The notes: generated by a model not told the origin, from the letters alone. A stretch of 40,957 nucleotides of DNA from Chara braunii (GCA_003427395.1 BFEA01000145.1:1073041-1113997); one strand, 5' to 3'. Shown: positions 1 through 10,250, counted from the stretch's first letter. Translations and numbers: made by a program.

Positions 1-502
1 AAGTGAATGGGAACTACCGCCTAGCTGGAATAGGCCAGTAGAGGCGGTACATGCCGGGGATCTCGCGGGGATGCCGGAAGGGGAGTGGGGGTAGGAAGCG
101 ATGCATCCCTTCCATCGTCACCGGGAGCTCTTCATATCGGATGATTCGATGGAAGCGGGGGAAATGATCGCCACTGCGGGGGAGGGAGGCGAGGTAATCG
201 CGATAGAAGGAGGAGAGGGTGTGGAAGAGCGCCGCTCGAAAGACCTCGAAGTGGCGACAGGCGGGGATTGTCCCTGTGGCAACACAGTAGACTTCTATGA
301 CGTTGGATTGCTCCCATGCAGCGCCGAAGAGCAGAAGATGCCAGCAGAATGTGGGAGCAGCGGACTGAAGGGAGGCGTGAGGATGGACGGTGGCGAGTAG
401 ACGGGTCGAATAGAAGTCGAATAGAAGTCCCAGAAGAGATGGGGATGGAAAGGATGGGAAGGGAAGGTGACAGGGGTACGGATCTGTTCGATGGTGAGAA
501 AA
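1..502 (-). other. 3' part of the Ty3 element, low-complexity
   Basis: The plus strand is rich in G and A (minus strand Ser/Pro-rich readings). Short minus-strand frames continue from the 3' ORF but show no motif. No polypurine tract on the minus strand and no LTR end are visible, so the element probably extends beyond base 1. Confidence 0.35.
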
Positions 503-1736
503 TCAAGGAGGTGGCGGGGCAGCATCCGAGGTCGAAGGCCTATCGCCCGCATTGGTACGTGGGCGAACTGGGGGACGGGTGGGGCGGGAGGAGGAGGGGG
601 ATCTGCGCCGTCTCCATCGCGCGGTACTCGAGGTGGCGGCTGCAGGGTCGCCATCTTCTTCTTCGTCGTCGTCGATCACCACTAATTCTCCCCTCGGATA
701 AAAGGCGTAAGGGATGATCTCGTATGGCTTCAGATACTCCTGCTGCGATGGTAAGTTATCCTTGTCCCTAGGTTCCTCCAAGCACGAAGTCCACTGAGAT
801 ACGGATCCAAGGATCGCTCGAAAATGTACGGAGCGGGACCGTTGTCGCTTTGAAAGTATATGTCGGGCGAGAGATCGTCCGCTAATTGCACGATCGGTGC
901 GATGAGTTCTTGTGCAATCAACTGACGGCGACCCGGTCGTACCGACCCAAAGAGGAATCCAGTAAGATCTCCTTCCGCGTTAGTCCTCCAACCCTGTATG
1001 ATGAGCAGCTCCAGCTTCTCGATCCACGTGGGGTGCTCGTTAGTGCCCGTCCACTTTACTTGTACTCTAGCCAAGCAAAAGGATAGCTCCTCAAAAGTTT
1101 CGCGCCACAATCGCCAATGTCCAGGATGGATAAGAGGGACTGAAAGAGGCTCGAGCGAGAGGGAAAGAGAAGGGTGAAGATCGGATTGCCAAAAGGTGGG
1201 GAAGAGAGAGGGGAGACCAAAGGTGGAGAGAAAAGAGAGACGAACAACGTGGTTCATTGGGGACGGGGGAAGGGGACAAGGGTTGGGATCACCACTGGCC
1301 GCTCGCATGGTAATTGGCGAATGCCGTCAAGGTCCGATGCAAAGATCGGGATGATTTTATACCCCTACCGGGCGAGGACGTGCTGCCACACGTTGGACAC
1401 TTGCTCCGTCCACTCGCGCAACGAGCCCAAGATCGAGGTATGCCGTAGCGGATTGACCGAGCTGATGTCGCCGGTGAATCCAGTCACTGTGGTGACGTGG
1501 CTCGTTCTGGGACCCGCTCGCCGATGAATTGCAGTAACCTCCGCGAACACTATCGCGTGAGGGTTTCCTTCTATCCAAAACGCGGCGGCGGCACAGATAC
1601 CTTCATCGCAGAAAAATCACATCAAACGGCGGAGATCCGTATTGAGCCGAGGATGACAAACTTGCCGGATCTCTGAGATGTGGCCACGTGGCTGTCGCAG
1701 CTGTGCGTTGAGAACCTGCTCCGTGATGAAACTCAT
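503..1736 (-). pseudogene. 3' ORF downstream of integrase, unrecognised
   Basis: Coherent coding-like sequence continues past integrase in three pieces. The first starts with ATG at 1736, overlapping the integrase end by a few bases, and runs in one frame to about 1250 with stops at 1617-1619 and 1365-1367 (contains FAEVTAIHRRAGPRTSHVTT). The second is in another frame, 1308 to 730 (WTGTNEHPTWIEKLELLIIQGW, GFLFGSVRPGRRQ). The third shifts again at about 790 and runs 781 to 503, ending with an acidic run (DDDEEEDGD) and a basic, proline-rich tail. I recognise no family. It may be an envelope-like or accessory ORF or a captured gene; I see no clear signal peptide or membrane anchor. Confidence 0.45.
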
Positions 1737-2860
1737 GGCGAGGTTGGAGAGGAGGACGAGGGACAAGAGGGAGAAAGAGGAGAGAGGGTAACATCGTCGT
1801 TGTTTTCCTCGCTTCTCGAGGAATAAGAGGGAGGAAAATCGGAAGGAGGAAGGAGACGAAGGTAGGAGGTATGTCTGACGATGGGGACGGAGCTATGGCT
1901 AGCGCTAGCCTCAGGCGCGATGAGTACCGTGTTGGCGCCGTTGGGCCCGAGTTCGACAACGCGAAAACAGTCGGAGAACTTGGGAGCGAGTTTGCGGTCG
2001 CGTGCACATTTACGTACCTGCACTAGGTCCCCCAGTTTATACAGGTACAGGTGCCCAACATTTCCGTTTCGGGCCTCGTAGCTACAGAACTGTTTACCGT
2101 GGGCCAGCTCGGTCATCCTTTGTCTTTTTCGGTCCAGCTTCAGAACGGCCCGTTCCATGAAATCAGTTTACCTTTTGGCCTTGGCCTTAAGGGCCGCATG
2201 CGTATCTCTAACCCCTGCTTCGGCAATTTCCGAGTTGCCCCGGTAATCGACACAGGGGAGGCTATTAGTTCGAAGTTGAAAGGGAGTAAACCCCGTAGAC
2301 TCGTGAGGGGTGGCCCGGTGGATGTCGACGATCTGATATACGATATCGGGCCACGGACGCGTGTCGTGTGTCGGTAAGTTCCTGCGAAGGGCGGTTTTAA
2401 TCATACGGTTGGCCTTCTCGGCCAACCCGTTCGACTGGGACATGTGGGGTGCCGTATGTCGGAGCGCGACGCCCCTTCGTGCAAGCAGTTCTTCTACCTC
2501 GCCCTTGAATTCCGATCCATTGCCAGTTAGAATTTCTTTTGTATCTAGATGGGTATAGAGGAACCGTTCGATGTACATGGCTACTTCTGCGGCTCTTCGG
2601 GTCTTACAGGGATAGACCCCGATGTACTTGGAAAAGTGGTCAATTAATACTAATAAAATAGAATATTCACAGCGGTTTGGGCCAGGTGGCACGTCAATAG
2701 CTGTCGTGTCCATACTGACCCGCTGAAAAGGACGCTTTACTTCCGTTGGTACGATTGTATTTGGTCCCCGTATAGGGGCGCGATCAGTGGCACAGACCAG
2801 ACAGTTAGCGACAATGTATTTGACATCACCTCGTATATTTTACCAGAACCATCGATTCTG
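1733..2860 (-). pseudogene. pol: Integrase (zinc domain remnant, catalytic core, C-terminal domain)
   Basis: The zinc domain is degraded but keeps VANCLVC (second Cys pair) near 2800. The core begins at 2713 with MDTTAIDVPPG (first catalytic Asp) and IDHFSKYIGVYP. The second catalytic Asp is lost: the usual DNGSEF motif reads GNGSEF at about 2530-2515 (GGC codon). The third residue, Glu in NGLAEKANRMIK, is present. A TAA at 2168-2170 interrupts the frame, which then continues to 1733 with a C-terminal domain (YKLGDLVQVRK ... FRVVELGPNGANTVLI). Integrase joins element cDNA to host DNA; this copy would be inactive. Confidence 0.9.
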
Positions 2861-2940
2861 GTCTACAGTTGCCTCCGTGACACGTATCGCGATTGTGGAA
2901 CTCTCAGCCACGAATCCGATCCGTCAGTCTTACGCTTTTC

Positions 2941-3408
2941 CTAATGACCGTTGATCCATCGATAGTCCCGAGATCTCTCGGTCGCCCTACGTCTGTCGTG
3001 TTTGGTGAGGTGGCCCAATGATAATCCCGCTAATTTTGCCAATAAAATTTTATCCGTCCAGACTTCCGCCCGTCGGTATTTCTCGTCATATTCAGGACCG
3101 TCCGTACGGGCGGCCTCGAATCGAACCTCCGTAGGGAGCTTGTTCATTCTATATAGGGGGCACCTCCATTCCTTGCTACTCGTCCGATATCGAACGCAGG
3201 CCTCGTGCGCACGGTTGACATACGTGGCACATTCTACCCAATCGACAAATCCGGTCTCGAAGGGATGACAGCCGACCCCATAAACTCGTGCAATACACGT
3301 GCAAAAATAGCAGAATTTATCGGGGGGGGTGGCGAAGAAAGCCGAGGAAGTGAGAGGGGCAGAATTAGTAGGAGAAGAAAGGGTTGAGGAGGCTGGCGGG
3401 GTAGTCAT
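2941..3408 (-). pseudogene. pol linker with degenerate PHD-finger-like zinc module
   Basis: The 155-residue reading lies between RNase H and integrase. Residues 33-86 show a PHD finger pattern: C33-x2-C36, C60-x2-Y63, H68-x2-C71 and W81-x-C83-x2-Y86, with the diagnostic Trp before C60 (DWVEC) and before C83 (WRCP). In a PHD finger the two Tyr positions are Cys; both are TAT codons here, one G-to-A change from TGT. The rest (RRAEVWTDKILLAKLAGLSLGHLTKHDRRR) is a helical lead-in to the integrase zinc domain. PHD fingers read histone H3 tails; in an active element this could steer integration. Alternative: another zinc ribbon of similar spacing. Confidence 0.6.
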
Positions 3409-3478
3409 GATGACAAAAGGGGAGAGACAGGACTGAATGGTGGAGAGAGTAGAGCAGGCAAATTAGTCCTCGTGTCAC

Positions 3479-4112
3479 TTACTGCTTCGATAAGATCTCC
3501 ACTTGGCCGTACCGTGGTCCATTATCTTGTTCGGGTTCGTTCCACGGAATCACCTCCTCACCCTTTGGAACCTTCTCAGACCGATGCAGATGTGTCAGCC
3601 CGTCCGCATTCCCATGTCTCTCGTGCTTCCGATGGCGGATGTCAATGTCCATGCCCTGCAATACCGTTGCCCATCGCCCGATCATACCCGAGTAATCCTT
3701 CGACTTCTTCAGAGCCAACAAGGGCTCATGATCAGTCACCAGGGTGAATTTTCGCCCGCACAGGTAAAGCACGAAAGTGACTGATCCCCCAGAGAGCCGC
3801 ATAGCATTCGCCCATTGGAGCGGCGTAATTGTGCTTGCAGTCGGGCACCAATTTGGACGCATATTCTACCACATTCTCGAGTCCGATTGGTCCCACCTGG
3901 GCAAGGATCGCCGAAATCGCCTCTGGCTGCCAGTCGGTGATGAGAACAAAAGGCTTTTCGGGATCTGGTCTTATAAGGGCCAGAGCCGAAATGAGAGCAA
4001 CCTTGAGTTTGGAAAACGCTTGATCGCACTCCGGCGTCCAGATCAACGACTGATCCTTTCGCAGGAGATTTGTGAGGGGTCCCGCAATCGCCGCGAAGCC
4101 CCTGATAAATCT
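3479..4112 (-). pseudogene. pol: Ty3-type RNase H domain
   Basis: Immediately past the RT stop the frame reads RFIRGFAAIAGPL then a domain with the four RNase H acids: ITDWQPEAISAIL (D), MGECYAALWGI (E), TLVTDHEPLLALK (D) and HGNADGLTH (D). The first two lie in the RT frame (ending at 3732) and the last two in another frame (open from 3862 to 3479), so a frameshift falls near 3790. The tail VPKGEEVIPWNEPEQDNGP leads into the linker. RNase H would remove element RNA from the RNA-DNA hybrid. Confidence 0.88.
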
Positions 4113-4730
4113 TTAGTAATACGAGGCTAGGCCCAGGAAGGCGCGAACTTGCATGATAGTGGTAGGCACTGGCACGTCCCTGATAGCTGCCACCTTCAGC
4201 GGCTCCGGTTGGAGTCCCTTGTCTGTCACCACGTGCCCCAGGAAGGAAATGGTGGTGAGGAAAAACTGACACTTCTTAAGCGCCACCTTGAAACCTGCAT
4301 CTCGTAACGCATATAGTGCCCATTCGATGTGTTGCACGTGTACCTCGTAGGAGCTCGAATACACTAGGATGTCATCCATGTACATAATCACGCAGTAGTT
4401 GATAATGCTTTGCGCTAGACGAGTCTTCCGTACAAAATTATGAAAAGCCATGTTCATGGCCCGCTGAAAAGTCGCGGGGGCGTTGCAGATACCCATCGGA
4501 CATCGAATCCATTGCCACGTACCTTCGAAAAGCACAAACGCTGTTTTCGGTCGATCTTCTCCCCGGACAAGAAGATGATGGAACCCATGACGAACATCAA
4601 ACTTGCTGAAAAATCGAGCACCCCCAATCGCATCCAATAACTCATCAATCCGGGGGAGGGGATACACATCTTTAATCGTGATATCATTCAACTTTCCATA
4701 ATCAATGCAAATGCGAATCCCTCCGGCCTT
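4113..4730 (-). pseudogene. pol: Reverse transcriptase, catalytic part
   Basis: After the inserted element the frame continues with GGIRICIDYGKLNDIT, PLPRIDELLD, FSKFDVRHGFHHLLV (first catalytic Asp), ENGINEERED-like palm segments are not needed to identify it because IMYMDDILVYSSS (the YMDD box with the catalytic Asp pair) is intact near 4370-4390. The thumb motif FFLTTISFLGHVVTDKGLQPEPLKV and the Ty3 signature VRAFLGLASYY follow. A TAA stop directly after SYY (4113-4115) ends the frame, although the next sequence continues in frame into RNase H. Function in an active copy: copying element RNA into cDNA. Confidence 0.92.
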
Positions 4731-5127
4731 TATAAACAACCATTTCGTCAAAACGGACATATTATATTTTTTGAACGAAATCAAAACTGTCTTTTTTTGC
4801 AAAAATCCGATCGGAAATTTTTACTCCTGGGGGTCCGGCGTTCCCAAAACGCCGGACCCCCTACATGTATCTGGTCTATGGTTGAGACCAGGTACCAAAA
4901 AAAAAAAAAAAAAAAAAAAAAAACAGTTATTTATTTATTTATTTATTATTATTATTTTTTTTTTATCTGGTCGCAACCTTAGACCAGATACATGCAGGGG
5001 GTCCGGCATTTTGGGAACGCTGGACCCCTATGAGCAAAAAATTCCGACCGGATTTTGACAAAAAAAGTCAGTTTTGATTTCGTTCAAAAAATATAATATG
5101 TCCGTTTTGACGAAATGGTTGTTTTTA
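4731..5127. mobile_element. Foldback/MITE-like element inserted in RT
   Basis: Two arms of about 160 bp (about 4733-4893 and 4965-5126) are inverted copies of each other with scattered mismatches; both begin AACAACCATTTCGTCAAAAC read inwards. Each arm holds its own hairpins: GGGTCCGGCG-type arms at 4829-4861 and 4997-5028, and CTGGTCT...AGACCAG at 4871-4891 with a degenerate partner near 4965-4990. The centre is poly-A (from 4897) followed by T/ATT-rich DNA. There is no transposase ORF, so it is non-autonomous. The outer flanks share TA (or TAAA), so a target duplication of 2-4 bp is possible but not certain. Confidence 0.85.
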
Positions 5128-5945
5128 GGTACGATTACTACGGGAAAAGACCACGGACCTATGGCAGGTTCGATCCATCTATTAGCTTCAAACTCCTTAA
5201 TCTGCTGAAAAGCGGCCGTTCTTTGAGCTGGCGAGTATCGATAGGAAGCGCAACTAATGGACGGATGATCTCCTGTGAGAATGACATGCTCAATCACATT
5301 AGTTAAGCCGATATCATTATCGTGCACGCTCAGAAATTCTGCGTAACCATTTAACACACGGATTAATGACTTCCGGAGTTCCGTAGGAACATGACTTGGG
5401 AGGGGGATTGTTGATTCTCCGAAAATCTTGAGGGGCATATCGACCCAATCAATCGGCTGTTTCCGCCGTTCATCGACACTAGAAAAAACGGAACTACTGG
5501 TGCGAACAGAAAAGACAGTTGCTATCATCTGGGACTCAGCGGGGTTGATCATCTCTGTTTCTTTAGTTTCAGCGTCGGTCTCTGAGCCAACCGAAGTTGG
5601 TTCCACAGTTAGCCCTGTTAGATCCGTCATTTCTTGCATCAGATTAGGCACGTCACTTACCGGTGCCTCTGCCTCTTGTTTAATCAAGGCGATGGTAGCT
5701 TCTGTCGTTAGTAATGGTCGGGGCGGAAAAACAGAGACATTCAAATACTGTTCCATTTGTTGATAACGCGTTCGTAAGGAAAAAACTCCCTCGTACAATG
5801 TGCAAGGGGGTTCTAAATCATCAGCCAGGTCGGAAACTTGCAATATGGTTCTCCGAGGAGGACTGAAGGACTGACCTGGGTTGTTAGAGGCGTGAATGCA
5901 TTGTCTTGGGAATCTACGTGGAAGTTTCGAGCGGTGTCGGGGCAC
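5128..5945 (-). pseudogene. pol: Reverse transcriptase, N-terminal part, cut by an insertion
   Basis: The C-terminal third carries the classic start of a Ty3 RT: TGDHPSIS, YRYSPAQRTAAFQQIKEF, WIEPAIGPWSFPVVIVPK. The preceding 180 residues are a variable, acidic pol linker. Right after VIVPK the frame enters the foldback element at about 5127, and the rest of RT resumes beyond it at 4730. The frame differs from the protease frame by one base. This part contributes the RT fingers but no catalytic residue. Confidence 0.88.
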
Positions 5946-6649
5946 ACTTGAAACTCTTCGGGGATTTCATGTTCGAAAAGCTCAACCAGATGCTTCCGTT
6001 CTTCTTCGCTAGGCATCTCTTCTTCATGTTCTTGTTCCCTGATTTCATCCCCGAGGTGTGAGGTAGAGCATTCATCGAGATCGATGTATCGGATCATCCC
6101 TATTTGGGGAGAGTTAGGAACCCGTTTTATCGTTCGGGTGGAAACCCGCAAAGGAACAGCCGGAGGCTTTTCCCCAGTTTGTGTGAGCACCAATTGTTTC
6201 GAATCGAAATGCAGACGTGCGCCCACCGCCATCGCCCAAGGTAATCCCAACAACACAGAATAGGATCGTACATCTATTACGAGTGCGTTAACAAGGACGT
6301 GTACTCGTCCTACTTTTACGACCACATTCTCCATAATGCCTACGATGTTCATTACTTCCTCGTCGGCAGAGACATAATTGTCTTTGCCAGATTGAGGAAG
6401 AATGGATCCCAGTCGTCCCGTCTTTTTGACAGTATCCAACGATATGGCCACGGCAGAAGACCCTGTGTCAATAAGGGCATCAAACGGTTTGCCCCATACT
6501 TCACAGTCACATTCCGCACTTTTCCATAGCACCGGCCGAGCTCGTACAAAGTGATTTTTTTCTGCTAAAGAGATCGTTGCTATACGTGTGGCTTCGGGTT
6601 CCGGCTTTTTCGTGTCAGGCTCAGGGGGTACGACTTCCTCGCTTTCTTA
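5813..6649 (-). pseudogene. Retrotransposon aspartic protease with acidic C-terminal linker
   Basis: This is in the same frame as gag, after another TAA at 6647-6649. The catalytic motif ALIDTGSSAVAIS (DTG with the usual following Ser) is intact, and the second hydrophobic motif VLLGLPWAM follows about 70 residues later, as in Ty3-type proteases. An acidic segment (EQEHEEEMPSEEERKHLVELFEHEIPEEF, described here only by its charge pattern) leads toward RT. The frame then shifts: the protein read here ends at 5813 while the RT frame is already open from 5945, so a frameshift lies between about 5830 and 5860. The protease would release capsid, RT and integrase from the polyprotein. Confidence 0.85.
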
Positions 6650-6757
6650 TTTCTTCTTCAACATCCATTGTATGCGTTGATAAGTGAAACGCTTTTGATT
6701 TTTCTGGCATTGTTGTAGAAGCTTATTGTTCGCCACTTCAGATATGGTGAGCAGATG

Positions 6758-8152
6758 TCACACTGGGACGGGCACGCGAATGTTTAACTGCTTGAGTGTT
6801 TTCAGTACGTCAATATCTTTTGTCCGAAACTGCGGTCCTGGATTGGATTCACGATCGACCCACTCGAGATCATCTGGGACCGATCGGATCGCTCCGATCA
6901 TGCCTGCTAGATGGAGATACTTGAGAGGATCGACCACGTCAACAGTGTCGGGGAAAGAAACTCCCGATGTCGATGCCGTTGCCATTGAAGGGGAGGGCTG
7001 TTATGTGGCATATGCCACATGTTCTCCTCCTTGATCCGTATCCATCAGAGCGCCCATTCGTCCCTGATTAAGGGCGACGGGGGCCGCCGCATGGGGAGGC
7101 TGGTTACATTTCGGTTGCGGACAGTCTCGGGCGAAATGCCCGGGCTGCTTGCAGTTAAAGCATTCGATCTTCCCTTACGGATTAGCTAGATGAGGGGACT
7201 GAGGCGCGAACCTTGGAGCAGGTGGGGCAGGTAAGAGTGGAAACGATGCAGGGCCAGGCCGAGCAGGAGCTGGGTTAGGCTTAATGAACCTGCTCATGAT
7301 CTGTTTCATCCGCTCCATATGAGCCGCTTGCAGTTGGATCAGGTTACTCATCCATTCGGACTGCTTAGTAGTGGCCGTATGGATCATCTGGGCAAGATGC
7401 AAATTGGTTATGGCTGGCGACGGGGGTTCGGATGGGGTTCCGCTTCTAATGGCTGCGATTGATTGATTCACCGGAGGAGAGGGAGGGGAAGCAGCCGGGA
7501 TATCGGAGACGATTCCCCCGAGAAGGTCATGATCGGTGCGGGGATAAAACCGTTCGACTGCTTGTAGCCATGATCGCCTCTTGGCCGTTACATCCCGTAT
7601 GGTTTCTGTACTACCCTTGTCTCCCTGGCTGATATATTTTTTTGTATCAGCCAATTCTAACTCCAACGCTTTAGTGATGATAACCGATAACTGGGTTGTT
7701 TTCGGCGGAACCTTTTTCTGCAGTTTCCCTTTCAAGGTCGGACTTCGAAGGTGATCAATAAACAAGTCTCGAGCGGAATTCTCGTCTCGCCCGGATTTAT
7801 CTAACGTCGTTTGAAATCGATCGACGAAATCGGACAATAATTCCCCTAGTCCTTGCAGTCGATTTTTTAGTACATACCAAGCGACATCCTCACTAATCGT
7901 ATCGAATCGAGCCAAGAATGCTCGCTTGAAAGTATCCCAATCTACCCACGTATGTTTTCTAAACCAGTCACGTGATGGGTTACGAAGTAGTAATATCAGA
8001 ACACGGGGAAGATCGGCTGCGCTGTAGTTTTGAGCTTCGATAGCTTCCAGCCAAGCCTCGGGATGGGTATTATTAGGGAAGAAGGGAAAAGGGGCAGGGA
8101 TGCTAACGATCACCCTAGCACCGTCCACCATTGGTATTGCTGGTGCAGCCAC
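6758..8152 (-). pseudogene. gag: gag polyprotein (capsid/nucleocapsid), Ty3/gypsy
   Basis: The first 325 codons (8152 to 7178) contain a retrotransposon gag core, with segments such as PEAWLEAIEAQNY, DWFRKHTWVDWDTFKRAFL and DLFIDHLRSP typical of plant Ty3 capsid. A proline-rich tail follows. An in-frame TAA at 7175-7177 is followed at once by a CCHC zinc knuckle (CFNCKQPGHFARDC), so the nucleocapsid domain is cut off by a stop, not missing. The same frame continues past a second TAA (7001-7003) to a TGA (6758-6760). Gag would bind element RNA and form virus-like particles. The unbroken frame suggests the stops arose after insertion; regulated readthrough is unlikely with several stops in series. 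Confidence 0.88.
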
Positions 8153-8254
8153 ACTAGACTGAGACCTGGTTACAGGGCGATCTCGACGAGCTAGTTGAGG
8201 GCCTTTCCTACCTCTCGCCAGTTCGACTTACTATCATCAGAACCGACACGTGTC

Positions 8255-8268
8255 GGCTCCGATACCAA
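8255..8268 (-). other. Primer binding site, tRNA-iMet type
   Basis: On the minus strand this reads TTGGTATCGGAGCC. That differs by one base from TGGTATCAGAGCC, the plant retroelement primer site complementary to the 3' end of initiator tRNA-Met. It lies about 100 bases upstream of the gag ATG (8152), the expected place, and implies the 5' LTR ends right next to it near 8269. A 14-bp palindrome (8243-8256) abuts it. Confidence 0.75.
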
Positions 8269-9574
8269 CCTCACGCTCTGTGCTGTCTTCCGTTCGGAGT
8301 GTTAGCTGTGCGGAAAAGAGGCCCAGAAAAACAGCAAGATGGGGTGTGCCAAGGATTTTTGGAAATTGAATATGGGGACACATACGGAACTGAAATCCTC
8401 CGTGTTGGTCCGATGGAGCAAGTCGATCGTTTCGCGCGTCGCAAAAGGCGCGCGCGGATATGGCGCGAAAACATGAAGATTCAAATTTAATCCAAAAAGT
8501 ATTGTCGGGCTTCCCACTGAGCTACAGCCCGTCGTTTAGAACGGAAAGACTCTGGCACACTTCGCGTGTCTCGTTTTCGTACCAGAGCTCGTCTTCGTTC
8601 GCTGGTCAGTTCCGAATCCGACGTGGATGGTCTCAGCCGAGTGACTCTTTCCTTATGCTCGTCCTCACTCCGTATTCGGTAGTGGAAGCCCTTCGCTTCG
8701 TAGTGATCAAAACGCTGACATTCGGTGCACAGAGTGAGCGGCCAGTGGGGTTCTACTGTCGTCCACGGAAGATGATTAACTCGTTAAATGGCAACAATAC
8801 CGAGTAAGTTGGGAAGTGCGTATCGATAATAACAAACCCGGCTTCTACGAACCCAGAACAGCTGTTGGTCGGAGGGAAGTAATACTGCCCGCCGATTGTG
8901 CAACGGCTTCTCGTATGTCTCATTCACATACACGTGTCCTTTCCTCACTGTAAGGAAAAGGTTGTGTTGGGATGGGAGATACGGGAGGTTGATGCCCAAT
9001 CGAGGGGTACTTGTCAGTCCACATGTCAATCAATCAAAATATCCGGAGACGTTATTGAGAACAAAAGCGATTCGCGCGTCCCCCAATCAATCTTTTTGAC
9101 ACAAGAGAGAGAGAGACCAAGCACAAATCAGCTTGATCATGCATATGGCTACGGGTCCGATCAGTTCAACACACGTTGGTCCCTAGGCGTCTTGTTTCTC
9201 AGGGCCGCCTCGTGGTTCGGCTGCTGATGTCGTGCAGCATAAGGCAGATGGCATGTGTAGTGCAAACAGAGCTACAGATCCAAACACTCTTGCATTCTCG
9301 AACAAAATCCCGGCGACACTCGTCTAATCAATTTGGAAAAGTCACGCATCTCTATACATGCATTTACCGTGGAAGGTGCGAAAATGCACAGGAAAAGATG
9401 GATCGCATTGCACAATACACACGCATACACCGTTCACAAGACAAGTAGACGGGGTATTGGCGTACCCAGGAAACTAATGAAAAAGTTCCGGAAGAAGTTC
9501 TTTCACGCAGAAGCCGGATGCCAACTTATGCCTACTCAAGAGGGGGACACGCATCATCATTCAAAAACAGAGAG

Positions 9575-9608
<34 letters not shown>

Positions 9609-10250
9609 GGAAAAAAATTCTAGAACAGAAGAGGACAAGATCCAGGAAGAGAAAAGTTCGGCGTCACCGTCGGACACTCACGCCAAAGATAACTATCCGC
9701 AACAAAGGCGTATTCGCCGTTAATTCCAATATGGCCCCGGGCCAATCAACTCAACATCGATCCTCATATCCGCACCGACGATCCCGACCGTCGCGTGCTA
9801 ACTCCCACCACTACGATCGTCACCCCGCTATCGTAAACTCGACATGGTTCACCCAGATCCCACAGTCCGTCGTGGCGATCCAGCGCGCAACCGGGCAGTC
9901 TATCGCCAGCCCGACAGGACTTTCCGACTCGCTTCAAACACTCTGCCTAGCCACTGCTTCCCGGAAGCTGGCTTGAGAGTTGAGAACGTAAGAGAGATTT
10001 GCGGACACGCTTGCGGGTTTTATAGTTGCGACAGGGGAGATAGAAGGGAGAGAAGGCGATAGGAAAGCTGAGGTGTAAGAGGAGAAGCAGGAGGAGAAGA
10101 CTTTGAGAAGAGTGCTCTACGAACGCCATGCTGATCCCTCGGAACTCAAGGTTCAACCAATCAGGTTCGTCGCGCGATAGGAAGGTCCTATCGATCCATG
10201 CGCCTGATTGGCGAGCGGGAGTTATCNGGGGATCGACCGGGCGTCGTACG
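8269..10250 (-). other. Presumed 5' LTR/leader of the Ty3 element; no gene seen
   Basis: This stretch of almost 2 kb has no ORF with recognisable content on either strand. Its position immediately upstream of the primer site means that at least its left part should be the 5' LTR. A minus-strand TATA box at 10018-10024 with CCAAT motifs near 10155 and 10205 would suit an LTR or a host promoter. A short GA run lies at 9571-9608. The outer LTR border is not identifiable because the 3' LTR is outside the window. Confidence 0.4.
10018..10024 (-). promoter_or_regulatory. TATA box, minus strand
   Basis: The minus strand reads CTATAAAACCC here, a strong TATA match. About 130 and 180 bases upstream are two CCAAT motifs (near 10155 on the plus strand and near 10205 on the minus strand). 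Transcription would run leftwards toward gag. It could be the retrotransposon LTR promoter or an unrelated promoter; only an LTR comparison can decide. Confidence 0.4.

Larger units (their letters stand above)
1..8268 (-). mobile_element. Ty3/gypsy LTR retrotransposon, decayed, 3' end beyond the window
   Basis: Read on the minus strand, the parts lie in Ty3/gypsy order: primer site, gag, protease, RT, RNase H, linker with a PHD-like finger, integrase and a further 3' ORF. RT-RNase H before integrase is diagnostic of Ty3/gypsy rather than Ty1/copia. Frames change at several points and there are in-frame stops in gag, gag-pro, RNase H, integrase and the 3' ORF, so the copy cannot make its own proteins. 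A foldback element splits RT. No second LTR is visible, since the 3' end lies left of base 1; the 5' LTR should lie just right of 8268 but cannot be delimited without its partner. Confidence 0.93.

Noticed and set aside
5028-5127. RT frame running into the foldback element as extra coding sequence
   Set aside because: These residues are encoded by the inverted arm and recur, mirrored, on the other side of the element; they are not part of RT.
8460-9623. Plus-strand ORFs of 80-115 residues upstream of the Ty3 element
   Set aside because: They lie in the presumed LTR/leader, have no recognisable motif and do not form a consistent gene.
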